The notes beneath the pieces were generated by a model. That model was not told the origin of the DNA. It searched no databases and was given only the letters and a program-made list of their open reading frames with translations. This document shows, piece after piece, positions 1 through 8,992 of a DNA stretch of 20,195 bases. Location of the stretch: positions 1 through 20,195 of the IMG/VR virus record IMGVR_UViG_3300012954_001620; one strand, written 5' to 3'. The translations under genes were made by a program, and so were the position numbers. The stretch is from a virus. Position 1 is the stretch's first letter. Each line of letters opens with the position of its first letter.

Positions 1-725
1 CCCGCCCATCTTGCTCCAACAGCTGAAGCTGCTAGTTTGCAATGTTCTATTTCTAATTCTGTTAATTCACAAATAATACCTTGGCCTCCTCTAGAGATAT
101 TAGTTCTAAAGTCGCCTGGAGGCGGCGTTCTAAACATAGAGCCGTATATTTCTCCGTCTACTACGTGAGCTCTTATATCTCCGCTGTGAGGTATGTATTC
201 TTGTAGTATTGCTCCGTCCCAATCTACTCGAGTATTCATAGTTTGAATAACTCCTTTTAATCCTAAAGGAGATTCCATTAGTGCTACTCCTACTCCATAA
301 GACCCTTCAAGTACTTTTAGTACTATAGGATATTGTAGGCCTGCTTGTTGAATTACATGGTCTATAAGTCCATCATACTCTGAAGGAACAAGTACTGTAT
401 TTGGTTGGTGTAGCCCTACTTGATTTAATGCTAGATAAGTTCTATATTTGTCATTACAGACTTCGATACAACTCCTAGTATTTATCATTGTACACCCTCT
501 GTATTCCATTTCTGTTATTTTATCTAACCAGCTTTTTCTGTTTTTTACTGACCCTCTTACAATACATATTGTATCTGAGTCAAACCAATCTCCAACTGGT
601 AAAACATTTACTGGAAACTCTTGAAATTCTATTTCAAGATCTTCACATATTCTACGTATTTCATTCAGTTCTCTGTTTCGGTACTCTGCGTTTACGTCGA
701 TTAAATCGACAACTGCAAGTTTCAT
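1..725 (-). CDS. RimK-like ATP-grasp ligase, 3' end missing (partial)
   Basis: An open frame of 241 codons starts at ATG 725-723 and runs off the left edge without a stop. Its translation reads as an ATP-grasp carboxylate-amine ligase of the RimK/glutathione synthase type. Residues 82-110 match the N...(D)K..T...L...G...P.T block (N82, D92-K93, T96, P108, T110). Residues 134-150 are the glycine-rich ATP loop IVLKVLEGSYGVGVALM with K137. Residues 174-199 hold the hinge LQEYI, the GDIR motif (D183, R185) and R199. Residues 203-216 read PGDFRTNISRGGQG, as in RimK. The C-terminal metal-binding D/E/N residues would lie beyond the edge. RimK enzymes add glutamate to the C-terminus of ribosomal protein S6, and relatives ligate other amino acids or peptides. 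Substrate here is unknown. ATG lies one base after the J stop and a GGAG ribosome site precedes it, so it is coupled to the tail-tip operon. Family assignment is firm; a role in virion or host protein modification is inference. Confidence 0.88.
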   Translation of the reverse strand, partial: MKLAVVDLIDVNAEYRNRELNEIRRICEDLEIEFQEFPVNVLPVGDWFDSDTICIVRGSVKNRKSWLDKITEMEYRGCTMINTRSCIEVCNDKYRTYLALNQVGLHQPNTVLVPSEYDGLIDHVIQQAGLQYPIVLKVLEGSYGVGVALMESPLGLKGVIQTMNTRVDWDGAILQEYIPHSGDIRAHVVDGEIYGSMFRTPPPGDFRTNISRGGQGIICELTELEIEHCKLAASAVGARWA

Positions 726-726
726 C

Positions 727-3700
727 TTATTCTCCGTTGAATTTGAAACTAAATCCTGATACAACGTTAATTACCGCTGTGAGTACGACACTTGCTGAAC
801 CAGTTCTAGCTAAAGTTATTGATTGAGAAGTTGTGCCAGTACCAGTTACCGTTGGGGTTCCTGTATGACCACTTCCACTAATTGTTGGAGCATCAAAATC
901 ATTATTTGTTGTGTCCAAGTTTATTACCACAGTAGATGTTGCTTGTTGCACACCTGCGGCATTTTTCCATCTAACAGTAAAAGTATGGGTAGTTGTATTT
1001 GGGTTATAGTTACCCGCTGCAAATCTTGACCAAGCTACCGTAGCTCCTCCGTCTACGAACCCTGTTATAATGTTAGTGTTTGTAAGAGATGCAATAGAAG
1101 TTAATCCAGTACCACCGAAAGCAGCACCTAGTTCGCCTTCAAAGTTAATAGTACCGTTAGCCGCTCTCATAACCCCTGTTTTTGCTGAAATATCTTCTCC
1201 AAATCCTCCTAAACTTTTTGGAATAGTTGGCAGTTTGGCTGTTGGAATAGAAGGTAATTGTGCAGATTTTAATGCAAGAGTTCCTGACCCTACATTATCA
1301 AATCCTGCTCTTATTCTTAATAGTTCTGCAGGGGTAAAAGAAGTTGTTCCGTCAAAGACACTAGCAACAATTCTGTTACTTGAGTCAATTGCTGAGTTTG
1401 CTCTACTTGCTCCAGTACTAATAGTAGATACTGCTACGTTATTAACTTTACCAGTTAGGTTTCCGCCTAGTATAGTAGATGTAGAATCTTGGTTAGCTGT
1501 AGCTCCAGCTGCTGCTCCAGACTTAACAGTACTAGCTGCTGTTCCACTAACAGTACCTGATACATTACCTGTAAAAGTGCCTGCATTATCAAAGTTTTTT
1601 GTGTTATCTGGACTCTTACCTGAATTTAGTCTTGTCTTTTCTGTAGACGATAATCTGTTATTTACTTTTGTTTGTGAGCCACTAGTACTTTCAAATAATA
1701 GAGTATCACTATCAGGTAGTTTTCCTGCTCTTAGTCTGTTTAGTTTTGTTCTTTCTGCACTCGAGAATACGTTTACATCTGTAGAACTTCCTTCATCAAT
1801 GTTGAATGAGAATATTCCTTCTGTAGCATTATCAGTAAACTCTGTTTTATTTGGTTTTACAGTAAAGGCTTTTCCACTTCCTACTACATCATCTTCATCA
1901 ATCTCATCTCTAATATCTGAGGAAGATTTATCTTCTACATTAGATAACGAAATATCTGCTTTGTTTTGTACATGAATTACTGGAGCTTCCCAAGTATAGT
2001 TAAATTGAAGATTAGGGTAACTTCCAGTTAGTTGCGCAACACCTTTAGATGACCATAGTTGCTTTCCTGATACTGCGGCTGGTGGGCTATCACTCCAGTT
2101 ATCTCCAGAGTTGGGATTATTTGTTGGTAAGTCTGGGTATGCTGTTGCATTTGGAGTTCCTGGGTTACCATTATGGTTTAGGAATATAAAGTTAGTATCT
2201 TGAAAACCTTTATCACTTAGTGAAGGAGTACTCCAAGATGGAGTGCCTGATACATTACCGCCTGCGGTAGCTTCTGTTACCAGCGCTCTGGAAATAGATA
2301 CAATTACACCTCTACCAGCTGCTGGTCTAGTTTGTGACCACCCTGTTGGAATACTTGCAACCACTCCCGTACTAAAATTATAAGTTCCTGTGCTTGGTGC
2401 AGAACTTGGGAATGAGGTAGATGAGCCAGCGACCCACCCACTACTAATTGCATAATAAAGTTCTATTTCTGCTACCTTTTTACCATCAGATCCTGGATTC
2501 CCGTCTTGTCCTGGATCACCGTCTTGTCCATCGTCCCCTGTTTTTGACTTAGTAAGAGTTTGTACTTTACTAAAACTGAAACTTTTATTAGCACCAGTTT
2601 TTCCTGATATGGTATAAGTTATTGAATATAAATCTGTTCCTGTTGCAGGAGTATGATTTCCTACACGTGCAAATCGTACTGGAGCACTTCCTTGTGAAGT
2701 TATACTTCCTGTACTACTAAGACTTCCATTTCCAGAAATACTAACATTGTACTTACCTCTAGTAGCAGTACCTGTTGTAAAGTCAAGTAGAGTTGTGCCT
2801 TCAAACACTTTAATATCAGTACCACTTCCTGTTACATCAGAAACTGCTCCTGTTTTACTTGCAGGGTATACGTGGGCTTCATTTGTAAGTAGTGGAGTTA
2901 TTTGATTATCTAAACCGTCAACAATCTCTAGTGTGGTAGAATCTGATGCTCCTCCATCATTTGCGTGTAGTGTATAAGTAACTGTCATACCGTCTACTGC
3001 GTTTGCAGCAGTAACTACGCAACTTGGGTCTGCATGAGAGTTATCGACACTAGTTATTGTACCTGCACTTGTTGTCCATTGACCGTTTGCTGTGGTATTT
3101 GATGTTGATGCTCTGACTGTAATTTGTTGGGGAGATACTTCTTTTGAAAAACCATTTGATCCGCTTAATCCTGCTTCTCCTTCTGCAAAGAATAATTGAA
3201 AGAATATATGTGCACTTGGAGTAACTACTACTACTTTAGCATTATCTCCATCTGTTCCTTGTGAGGATTTAGTAAATGATAGTACCTTATCTGCTATCAA
3301 TAGATTTGCTCTACCTCTGTCAAACAATCGCATTGTTGCTGTTGCAGATGTATGAGCGTCCATATCGCCATCGCCAATAGTTACTTCTCCACTTCCTGAT
3401 ATTACTACATCACTATCATTATCAAATCCAGTTCTTGCTTGTAGAGATATACCAAAAGTATTTTGGGCAGTACCACTTGATGCAAAAGTATATGCTTGAC
3501 TTCCTCTTTTTACAGTAAAGTTACAAGCAAATGCACTTTCATTTGTTACTGTTCCATCAGTATTTGCATCAAAAGTAAAGTTTTCGTTTGTTGCATTAAC
3601 TTCAAAAGGAGATTCTCCTTGTGAATTACCAAACTTCTGTAAAGTGTAAGCTCCGCTTCCGTCTTTTACAACTTTACCCATAATAGTATCTGTCTTATAG

Positions 3701-6700
3701 TCTACTAAAAAGTTCGGTTTTGAGAATGCTTGGTTATCAGAGTTTACAATAGTATCTCTTGTAGGTTGGAAAGTAAATAATTCAGAGTCGCTTGTAAAAC
3801 GTTTTACTCTGTGGAATCTGGTATTTGAACCATTTACATATTTAAATACATTACCAATGGCTAGTTCGCCATCAAAATTTGTACTGTCTAATCCTGTGAA
3901 TTTTCTTGGAGTAGCACTTGTACTTGCTGTAAGCGTACCTGTTGCAGTAGCGAACACACTACTTCCTACAGGATAGAATTGTCCTGAAGTTTCATCAAAT
4001 GCAATTGCTTTAAATGCGTTTGCTGAGTGGTCAAAAAATACATAACCTGTATTTGCACCATTATTATCTGAGTTGCTTCCTGTTAGTCCTGTAAAGTCTA
4101 ACTGTGCTTGATTAGTAACTGCGTGTTCATTTACTCCATCATTATGAAATATATTTACAGGAGTAAAACTTATTTTACCAGAATCTAAACTAAAGTCTCC
4201 ACTTATATTTCCTATAAAGTTTATATAGTGGGTATCTGTACCAACACTTCCTTCTGCTGGCCCTACTGCTCTATTAAAGTCTACGCTCAACGCTCCACTT
4301 TCCGCAACAGGACTTCGTACTCCATTTAAGCTAACAGTATATACTTTGAAGTAATAAGTTCCACTAAGTATAGCTTTATCTGTATCTAAAATTTCGTAAT
4401 CAGTAGCCGCGGTAGTACCTGCTCTACGCCAAATTTCATTATCATTTGAAAATTCTACTTCGTAGTGTCTTAATGAGTTAAATAAACTTCCGTCTTCGTT
4501 TGTAGCGGGATCCCAATCAACAAGTAAAGAGTTTACTGTACCACCAGTACCAGCTTTTCTAATTTTAGGGTCAACGTCAATATTCGTAGGTGCAGGAACT
4601 GGCTTGAAACTGTCGGGTAAGTTCACCGTCCTGTACTCTGTTAGTGCTTCATTTTTATCTACTGCGTCAAATTTACTAGCGTTATATTCGAGTGCTGTGA
4701 TTTCGTAAAGATTTTTATCTTGCTCAATCATAGACATCATTCTGAATAATTTAGCTTCTTGCTTTGTTTTACCTGTAGCTAGAGCTGCTCTTGATAATAT
4801 CCAGACTGCCTCTTGTGCAGGAGCTGTATTAAAGGCAGAACTTACTGTAAGAGTCTTTCCGCTATTTGATACTGCTGATAGAAATTTTGTTTCTGTAAAG
4901 CTAAAAGGAGTCCATTGTACAAAGACTAGGTTACCACTATCATCTTGTAAAGTAAGAGCGTCTTCTTCAGTTGTAATACTAGTAAGGTGGGCTCCTCGTA
5001 CAAAACTACTGCCTCCAATGGTAGCAGTATCTTGTGCAAGTATTGCTTTATACCCAACATAACTTAAGGTAAGTAAATAGTCTCCTGCGGCATACCCAGA
5101 TTCGACACTTGTGTTACCAAAGCCTCCTGGTTTTCTATCTACATTGATTACTGTAGTACTAGAGCCAGAAGATACTCTGCCTCCCCATGATTTTCCTTCT
5201 TTATGTTGGTCAATAACTTGAATGATATCGCCAGGTCGCAAAAAGGCTGCGTTCAAAGAAGTTTCGAACGTTACAGTATTTGTATTCAAATTATTTGTGA
5301 GTAACTTCCATTTACCCAACCTTCTTGCTTGACCTCTTGAAGTACAACCAAATGCTGTGGTTGCCTCTGGTTTTACAAACTCAGTATCTTTTTGTAGAGT
5401 TTCTTCTAGTTCTACGATTTCTGTTCTGCTTCTATAGTAGTCTTGGGGGTTGTTCCAATTAACCATAATAGAATTTGTTCTTGTTTTATTTGCTGTTCCT
5501 TCGTATTTAAACTCTCCGTTTATTACGTTAGCATTTGTAAATTGATATACAGGGTCTTTTTCTGAATCTTGTACAACATAAGCTTCTCCATTTAACCAGT
5601 AAGACATACCTCTAAATATACTTGTTACGTCATTCAGTACTTTAAATGCTTCTTGCTTTCCACTAATTACTAGGTTGGCACTAAATCTTGGCTCATGTTC
5701 GCCAGTTGACCCACTAGGAATATAGTTAGTATCGTCTGTACAATGTATACTTAATAAGTCTGCGGCAGCTACACCTGCTGGTACTAGTTCATCACAGTAT
5801 CTACCTATTTGAAAAAGTTCCCACTTATTTACTTGATTTGTATCTATATAGTTTCCTAGTCCATATATCTTATTTACTATAAGGTCGTGATATACCCACG
5901 CTGGATTATTACACCAGCTTAAATAGTAAGTACCGTCCCAATCTTGTTCGGCAGTACCAGGCTTTTCTGTGGCTTTGATTCTTCTATAGTTTGCAGGTAT
6001 AAATGTTTGCTCTTGTGCAGTAACAGTTCCTGAATCCCCGTCTCCATTTGTAATAGTACCAGTAACAGCACTTGTTGAGCCTGCTACATTTCTGAGATAG
6101 AGTATATTACCTACTTTCTTATCGACTAAACCACCACTAAACATAACAGCGGTTTTAGTTCCTGTACAAGTAGTTGAGGTTAAAGTTTTATACCCACCTG
6201 CTCCTGAATTTGCAGTTTCGTCAAAGGGTTTATTTAATTGGTATGTAAACGTAGTACCTGAAGCTGCGGTACAAACAAACTCTCCTTCATAAAACTCTTC
6301 ATCTTGAGTAGCTGTAGTTGCTATAGTTGCTTTGAAGGTCTCTCCTGTTGCTACACCATGTGCAGGCACAGTTGCAGTTGCAATGTACCCCTCTTCATCA
6401 CTACCCGCTGCAGTAATACTACTAACGCTAAGTGTCTGACTTATGACGTCTCCAACTGCAAAAGCACTGGCGTTGCTTAGAGTTAGCTTTCTGCCATTAT
6501 AATCACAAGGGAAATGATTAGTAGGAATCTGTATTAACTTACCATCTATCTCATAACCTCTTGCAGGTATACTACTAAATGCTTCCGCATCTATTACCCC
6601 ACCTACATAAGCAGTATATGGGTACTCTAATTTATCTGCGATTGCAGCTTCTATACTGTCTACATATATAGCATTTTGTAATTCAGTTGTATCTGAACTC

Positions 6701-7395
6701 TGAGGACTAGAAGCTAGTTTTGTAACTTTTATTGACCAGTCATTTATTGTAGAGGTACTCTTAATAGTTTCAATATTAAAACCAAAAGTATGTGCATACT
6801 TACCACTAACTTTTCCACTAAAGCCTGTATCAAACATTTGTTTTGTATGATGAACTCCACTATTATCAACCCAGTTGAAGTCAATAGTAAAGTATACAAC
6901 AGTTTCGTTTATATCTCCTTTATTGTCTCCTTTCTTTGTGATAGCAGACATACCAGTAGTAGACACAGTAATTTTTATATAGTCTGTTTCTCTCTTTTCA
7001 AAAACACCACTCGATATAGTAAAGTACTGAGGCTCATTTTCTAGTAGTTCTGCACTACCGATATCTGTTGTTGTAGCTGCACTTGGGTACTCTGCAAAGA
7101 AGTCTGCATCGACTACTTGTGTTGCATCACCATTTTTTGTGATTACAGTAAAGTTATTAAAGTTTGCAGTTGAAGATATACGACCAGTAGCTTGGTTGAC
7201 GTTTCTAAGTCGTACTTCATCAATTAGAATTGAAGCATCGCCATACACTAATCCTTTAATTGGTCCTTCGCATAAAGCATCAATAAACGCGGCAGACTGT
7301 CTTGCAAACATATTATCATCTGCTTCAAACGTACTTCCGCCTCCTCCTTTTCCTTTAGAGCCTCGAATTGATATTAAGTGTTGATTCTTCTTCAT
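727..7395 (-). CDS. gpJ-like central tail fibre / host specificity protein
   Basis: This 2222-residue protein is the tail-tip protein that contacts the host, about twice the length of lambda J (1132). The N-terminal half is J-like: a Gly-rich start, the segment around residues 40-60 (FIDALCEGPIKGLVYGDASI), and about residues 475-530 with WDGTYY, NNPAWVYHDL, YGLGNYID, WELFQIGRYCDEL, which parallel lambda J. A loop domain at about 330-392 interrupts this core. A fibronectin type III domain spans about 932-1033 (PAPTNIDV to SPVAESGALSVD). Ig-like sheets follow at about 1415-1610, a short collagen-like GDDGQDGDPGQDG stretch at about 1616-1637, degenerate S(A/T)E+T+LN repeats near 1877, 1914 and 2019, and a C-terminal domain from about 2089 (FGGTGL onward). 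The start overlaps the I stop by one base (TAATG), with AGGAGG 12 bases upstream. Expected role: receptor recognition at the tip. J-family assignment is strong; receptor unknown. Confidence 0.93.
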   Translation of the reverse strand: MKKNQHLISIRGSKGKGGGGSTFEADDNMFARQSAAFIDALCEGPIKGLVYGDASILIDEVRLRNVNQATGRISSTANFNNFTVITKNGDATQVVDADFFAEYPSAATTTDIGSAELLENEPQYFTISSGVFEKRETDYIKITVSTTGMSAITKKGDNKGDINETVVYFTIDFNWVDNSGVHHTKQMFDTGFSGKVSGKYAHTFGFNIETIKSTSTINDWSIKVTKLASSPQSSDTTELQNAIYVDSIEAAIADKLEYPYTAYVGGVIDAEAFSSIPARGYEIDGKLIQIPTNHFPCDYNGRKLTLSNASAFAVGDVISQTLSVSSITAAGSDEEGYIATATVPAHGVATGETFKATIATTATQDEEFYEGEFVCTAASGTTFTYQLNKPFDETANSGAGGYKTLTSTTCTGTKTAVMFSGGLVDKKVGNILYLRNVAGSTSAVTGTITNGDGDSGTVTAQEQTFIPANYRRIKATEKPGTAEQDWDGTYYLSWCNNPAWVYHDLIVNKIYGLGNYIDTNQVNKWELFQIGRYCDELVPAGVAAADLLSIHCTDDTNYIPSGSTGEHEPRFSANLVISGKQEAFKVLNDVTSIFRGMSYWLNGEAYVVQDSEKDPVYQFTNANVINGEFKYEGTANKTRTNSIMVNWNNPQDYYRSRTEIVELEETLQKDTEFVKPEATTAFGCTSRGQARRLGKWKLLTNNLNTNTVTFETSLNAAFLRPGDIIQVIDQHKEGKSWGGRVSSGSSTTVINVDRKPGGFGNTSVESGYAAGDYLLTLSYVGYKAILAQDTATIGGSSFVRGAHLTSITTEEDALTLQDDSGNLVFVQWTPFSFTETKFLSAVSNSGKTLTVSSAFNTAPAQEAVWILSRAALATGKTKQEAKLFRMMSMIEQDKNLYEITALEYNASKFDAVDKNEALTEYRTVNLPDSFKPVPAPTNIDVDPKIRKAGTGGTVNSLLVDWDPATNEDGSLFNSLRHYEVEFSNDNEIWRRAGTTAATDYEILDTDKAILSGTYYFKVYTVSLNGVRSPVAESGALSVDFNRAVGPAEGSVGTDTHYINFIGNISGDFSLDSGKISFTPVNIFHNDGVNEHAVTNQAQLDFTGLTGSNSDNNGANTGYVFFDHSANAFKAIAFDETSGQFYPVGSSVFATATGTLTASTSATPRKFTGLDSTNFDGELAIGNVFKYVNGSNTRFHRVKRFTSDSELFTFQPTRDTIVNSDNQAFSKPNFLVDYKTDTIMGKVVKDGSGAYTLQKFGNSQGESPFEVNATNENFTFDANTDGTVTNESAFACNFTVKRGSQAYTFASSGTAQNTFGISLQARTGFDNDSDVVISGSGEVTIGDGDMDAHTSATATMRLFDRGRANLLIADKVLSFTKSSQGTDGDNAKVVVVTPSAHIFFQLFFAEGEAGLSGSNGFSKEVSPQQITVRASTSNTTANGQWTTSAGTITSVDNSHADPSCVVTAANAVDGMTVTYTLHANDGGASDSTTLEIVDGLDNQITPLLTNEAHVYPASKTGAVSDVTGSGTDIKVFEGTTLLDFTTGTATRGKYNVSISGNGSLSSTGSITSQGSAPVRFARVGNHTPATGTDLYSITYTISGKTGANKSFSFSKVQTLTKSKTGDDGQDGDPGQDGNPGSDGKKVAEIELYYAISSGWVAGSSTSFPSSAPSTGTYNFSTGVVASIPTGWSQTRPAAGRGVIVSISRALVTEATAGGNVSGTPSWSTPSLSDKGFQDTNFIFLNHNGNPGTPNATAYPDLPTNNPNSGDNWSDSPPAAVSGKQLWSSKGVAQLTGSYPNLQFNYTWEAPVIHVQNKADISLSNVEDKSSSDIRDEIDEDDVVGSGKAFTVKPNKTEFTDNATEGIFSFNIDEGSSTDVNVFSSAERTKLNRLRAGKLPDSDTLLFESTSGSQTKVNNRLSSTEKTRLNSGKSPDNTKNFDNAGTFTGNVSGTVSGTAASTVKSGAAAGATANQDSTSTILGGNLTGKVNNVAVSTISTGASRANSAIDSSNRIVASVFDGTTSFTPAELLRIRAGFDNVGSGTLALKSAQLPSIPTAKLPTIPKSLGGFGEDISAKTGVMRAANGTINFEGELGAAFGGTGLTSIASLTNTNIITGFVDGGATVAWSRFAAGNYNPNTTTHTFTVRWKNAAGVQQATSTVVINLDTTNNDFDAPTISGSGHTGTPTVTGTGTTSQSITLARTGSASVVLTAVINVVSGFSFKFNGE
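2491..2526 (-). repeat. Two 18-bp direct repeats encoding a collagen-like stretch in J
   Basis: Units 2491-2508 and 2509-2526 agree at 16 of 18 bases and are preceded (minus strand) by a degenerate partial unit. They encode Gly-X-Y triplets (GQDGDP, GQDGNP) in the fibre protein. Collagen-like triplets are common in phage tail fibres and form triple-helical shafts. Here the run is only about seven triplets, so it is a short rigid spacer at most. Confidence 0.6.
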
Positions 7396-8291
7396 TAGAA
7401 AATCTGCCCTCCTGGCCCTACATCAATATTCCATTGGTTAGGAGTACTTGTAGTAATTGCCCCTTGTCCTGATTTACTTCCGTCCGTTCTAAAGTTTGGT
7501 ATACCTACCATTTTTCTTCCTGCTGTTAGTTTTTGTCTTGATGTATTAGTAAAGACTGATGCTGATATAGTTTTTGAGCCAACAATCGCTCTTCCATACA
7601 CAAGAGGTATTGCTTGTCCTTGTTTAACTGTATTGACTGGCCCACTAAATAAATAGTTTTCTGCTTTTTCTGATGAAGTTCCGTCTGGTACATCTGGAGC
7701 GAGCATCATAGCAGCTCCTCCTAACATAAGTGCAGTACCTAAATAACCGAGACCTTGTGTTAAAGCCAAAGTAGTACCTGTGACTCCCGCACTTGCGGCT
7801 GCCATTGAAGCTGCAGCTACCGTGGTTCCGACTCCTGTCGTAGCAGCTACCGTAGCTGCAGTTGCTCCTGCAACATTTGCTGCTGCTAAAGAGGCTTGTG
7901 TGACTCCAGCACCTACGGCTGTTCCTGCACTACCTACTCCACTCATAAATCCTCCCATACCAAATCCTGCTAAACCACCTGTTGCGGCTAGTAAAGTTAC
8001 TCCTAATACCATCATAAGTCCTGAACTTTTTGACCCACCAATCACTGGTACAAAAGTATAAGACTGTTGCATATTTGGATTTTGTATTACTAACTCTTCT
8101 TCTATGTCAATCGATTCGTTATCTACTAGTATCTCATAACCTTGTACTCCTTCTGCAGATGCTAAGTATTGACGCATACCAGGGCGCTGTGCCATAATAG
8201 CTGTTAGTGCTTCTGCGGGCGAGTTTACTGCTAGGTTCCATTCTGACCCAAACTTCTCTCCTAATTGTCCTTCTAAATAAATCTTTCTCAT
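7395..8291 (-). CDS. gpI-like tail assembly protein
   Basis: A 298-residue protein if it starts at ATG 8291-8289. The frame stays open upstream to ATG 8360, but 8291 is preferred because it makes an ATGA overlap with the stop of the NlpC/P60 gene, and its product begins at once with the family signature (MRKIYLEGQLGEKFGSEW, then SPAEALTAI and RPGMRQYL). Residues 1-85 match the lambda I N-terminal domain, ending at a VPVIGGS turn. Residues 88-210 are an Ala/Gly-rich hydrophobic segment (LMMVLGVTLLAATGGLAG; long runs of A, G, T and V) that could insert into a membrane or pack in the tip. About residues 220-298 carry the GQAIPLVYGRAIVGS segment typical of this family. Lambda gpI is needed for tip assembly and is not clearly retained in the virion. 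It lies between K and J, exactly as in lambda. Confidence 0.88.
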   Translation of the reverse strand: MRKIYLEGQLGEKFGSEWNLAVNSPAEALTAIMAQRPGMRQYLASAEGVQGYEILVDNESIDIEEELVIQNPNMQQSYTFVPVIGGSKSSGLMMVLGVTLLAATGGLAGFGMGGFMSGVGSAGTAVGAGVTQASLAAANVAGATAATVAATTGVGTTVAAASMAAASAGVTGTTLALTQGLGYLGTALMLGGAAMMLAPDVPDGTSSEKAENYLFSGPVNTVKQGQAIPLVYGRAIVGSKTISASVFTNTSRQKLTAGRKMVGIPNFRTDGSKSGQGAITTSTPNQWNIDVGPGGQIF

Positions 8292-8992
8292 GTCATACTT
8301 TGATGTCTTACTACCATTCTGGTAATTTGTTTCCACATACCTGCATAGGTGTCCCTGCACGATAATCTGTTAGGTGCATGATGAAGCATTTTTCCTCGTC
8401 CTACATAGATTCCTGCGTGATTGGTAATGTCACTATTCAGAGCCATTAAAATGAGGTCATTTGGCTGTAGGCTACCATCTGTTACTTCTACAAATCCTTC
8501 ACTTTGAAAGTTGTCTAAGTATAGATTTTTTCCTTTTTCCCAAAATTCCCACTCGTACTCATATGGGTATATATTTATATCTTGCGTCTCGAAATAGTCT
8601 TTCACTATTGTGAAGCAATCGTAGATGCCATAGACGAAAGGTCTTCCCAGCAAATCATAAGTATTTTCGCTCGGTTCCAATTTTATCCATTCGTCATTTT
8701 CTCCAAAAATATACCACGGAATTCCTAATTTATTACACGCAGCTCGGTCTAACTCACTTGGGTCTGGTGAACAGCCTGGGTGACTATGTACTACACCTAT
8801 TACATCTCCTGCGTCTGCTACAGCTTTGTAATCTAAAGGATCGATAATAAAATCATTCTTTGGATTTTCTGCTTTATTTTCACAAGGATTCCATTTAACT
8901 CTTCCTCGCTGTAAACTTAGTAATCCACATGCTTCTATATTTGCATGCTCATAAACATATTGTTTTATATCTTCTAGTACTGGTTCAATCAT
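8288..8992 (-). CDS. gpK-like tail tip peptidase: JAB/JAMM domain plus NlpC/P60 domain
   Basis: This 234-residue, two-domain protein corresponds to lambda K. Residues 1-105 form a JAB/Mov34 metallopeptidase domain with a complete JAMM set: E20 in EACGLL, H69 and H71 in HSHP, S79 and D82 (HxHx7SxxD). Residues 115-232 form an NlpC/P60 cysteine peptidase domain, with C126 in YDCFTIV as likely nucleophile and H192 in NHAGIYVG as general base; HHAPN at 204-208 lies where a third residue is expected. In phage tails the NlpC/P60 part is thought to cut peptidoglycan stem peptides during DNA entry, and the JAB part may process tail or tape-measure proteins. Both active sites look intact. The ATG overlaps the L stop by one base (TAATG), and its stop overlaps the gpI-like start (ATGA). 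Identification is secure; exact substrates are inferred. Confidence 0.93.
   Translation of the reverse strand: MIEPVLEDIKQYVYEHANIEACGLLSLQRGRVKWNPCENKAENPKNDFIIDPLDYKAVADAGDVIGVVHSHPGCSPDPSELDRAACNKLGIPWYIFGENDEWIKLEPSENTYDLLGRPFVYGIYDCFTIVKDYFETQDINIYPYEYEWEFWEKGKNLYLDNFQSEGFVEVTDGSLQPNDLILMALNSDITNHAGIYVGRGKMLHHAPNRLSCRDTYAGMWKQITRMVVRHQSMT

Noticed and set aside
488-826. Plus-strand open frame across the J / ligase junction
   Set aside because: It is antisense to two supported genes, Phe/Leu-rich as expected of a shadow frame, and without a ribosome binding site or recognisable domain.
1070-1975. 301-codon open frame on the plus strand opposite J
   Set aside because: It lies wholly within the J coding strand, whose Ala/Thr/Ser/Gly-rich codons seldom give stops in the antisense frame. 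It has low-complexity residues (Leu, Val, Pro, Ser), no ribosome site and no family motif.
8292-8360. Upstream extension of the gpI-like gene to ATG 8360
   Set aside because: It would add 23 residues with no family similarity and a 73-base overlap with the NlpC/P60 gene. The ATG at 8291 gives an ATGA overlap and begins at the conserved motif.
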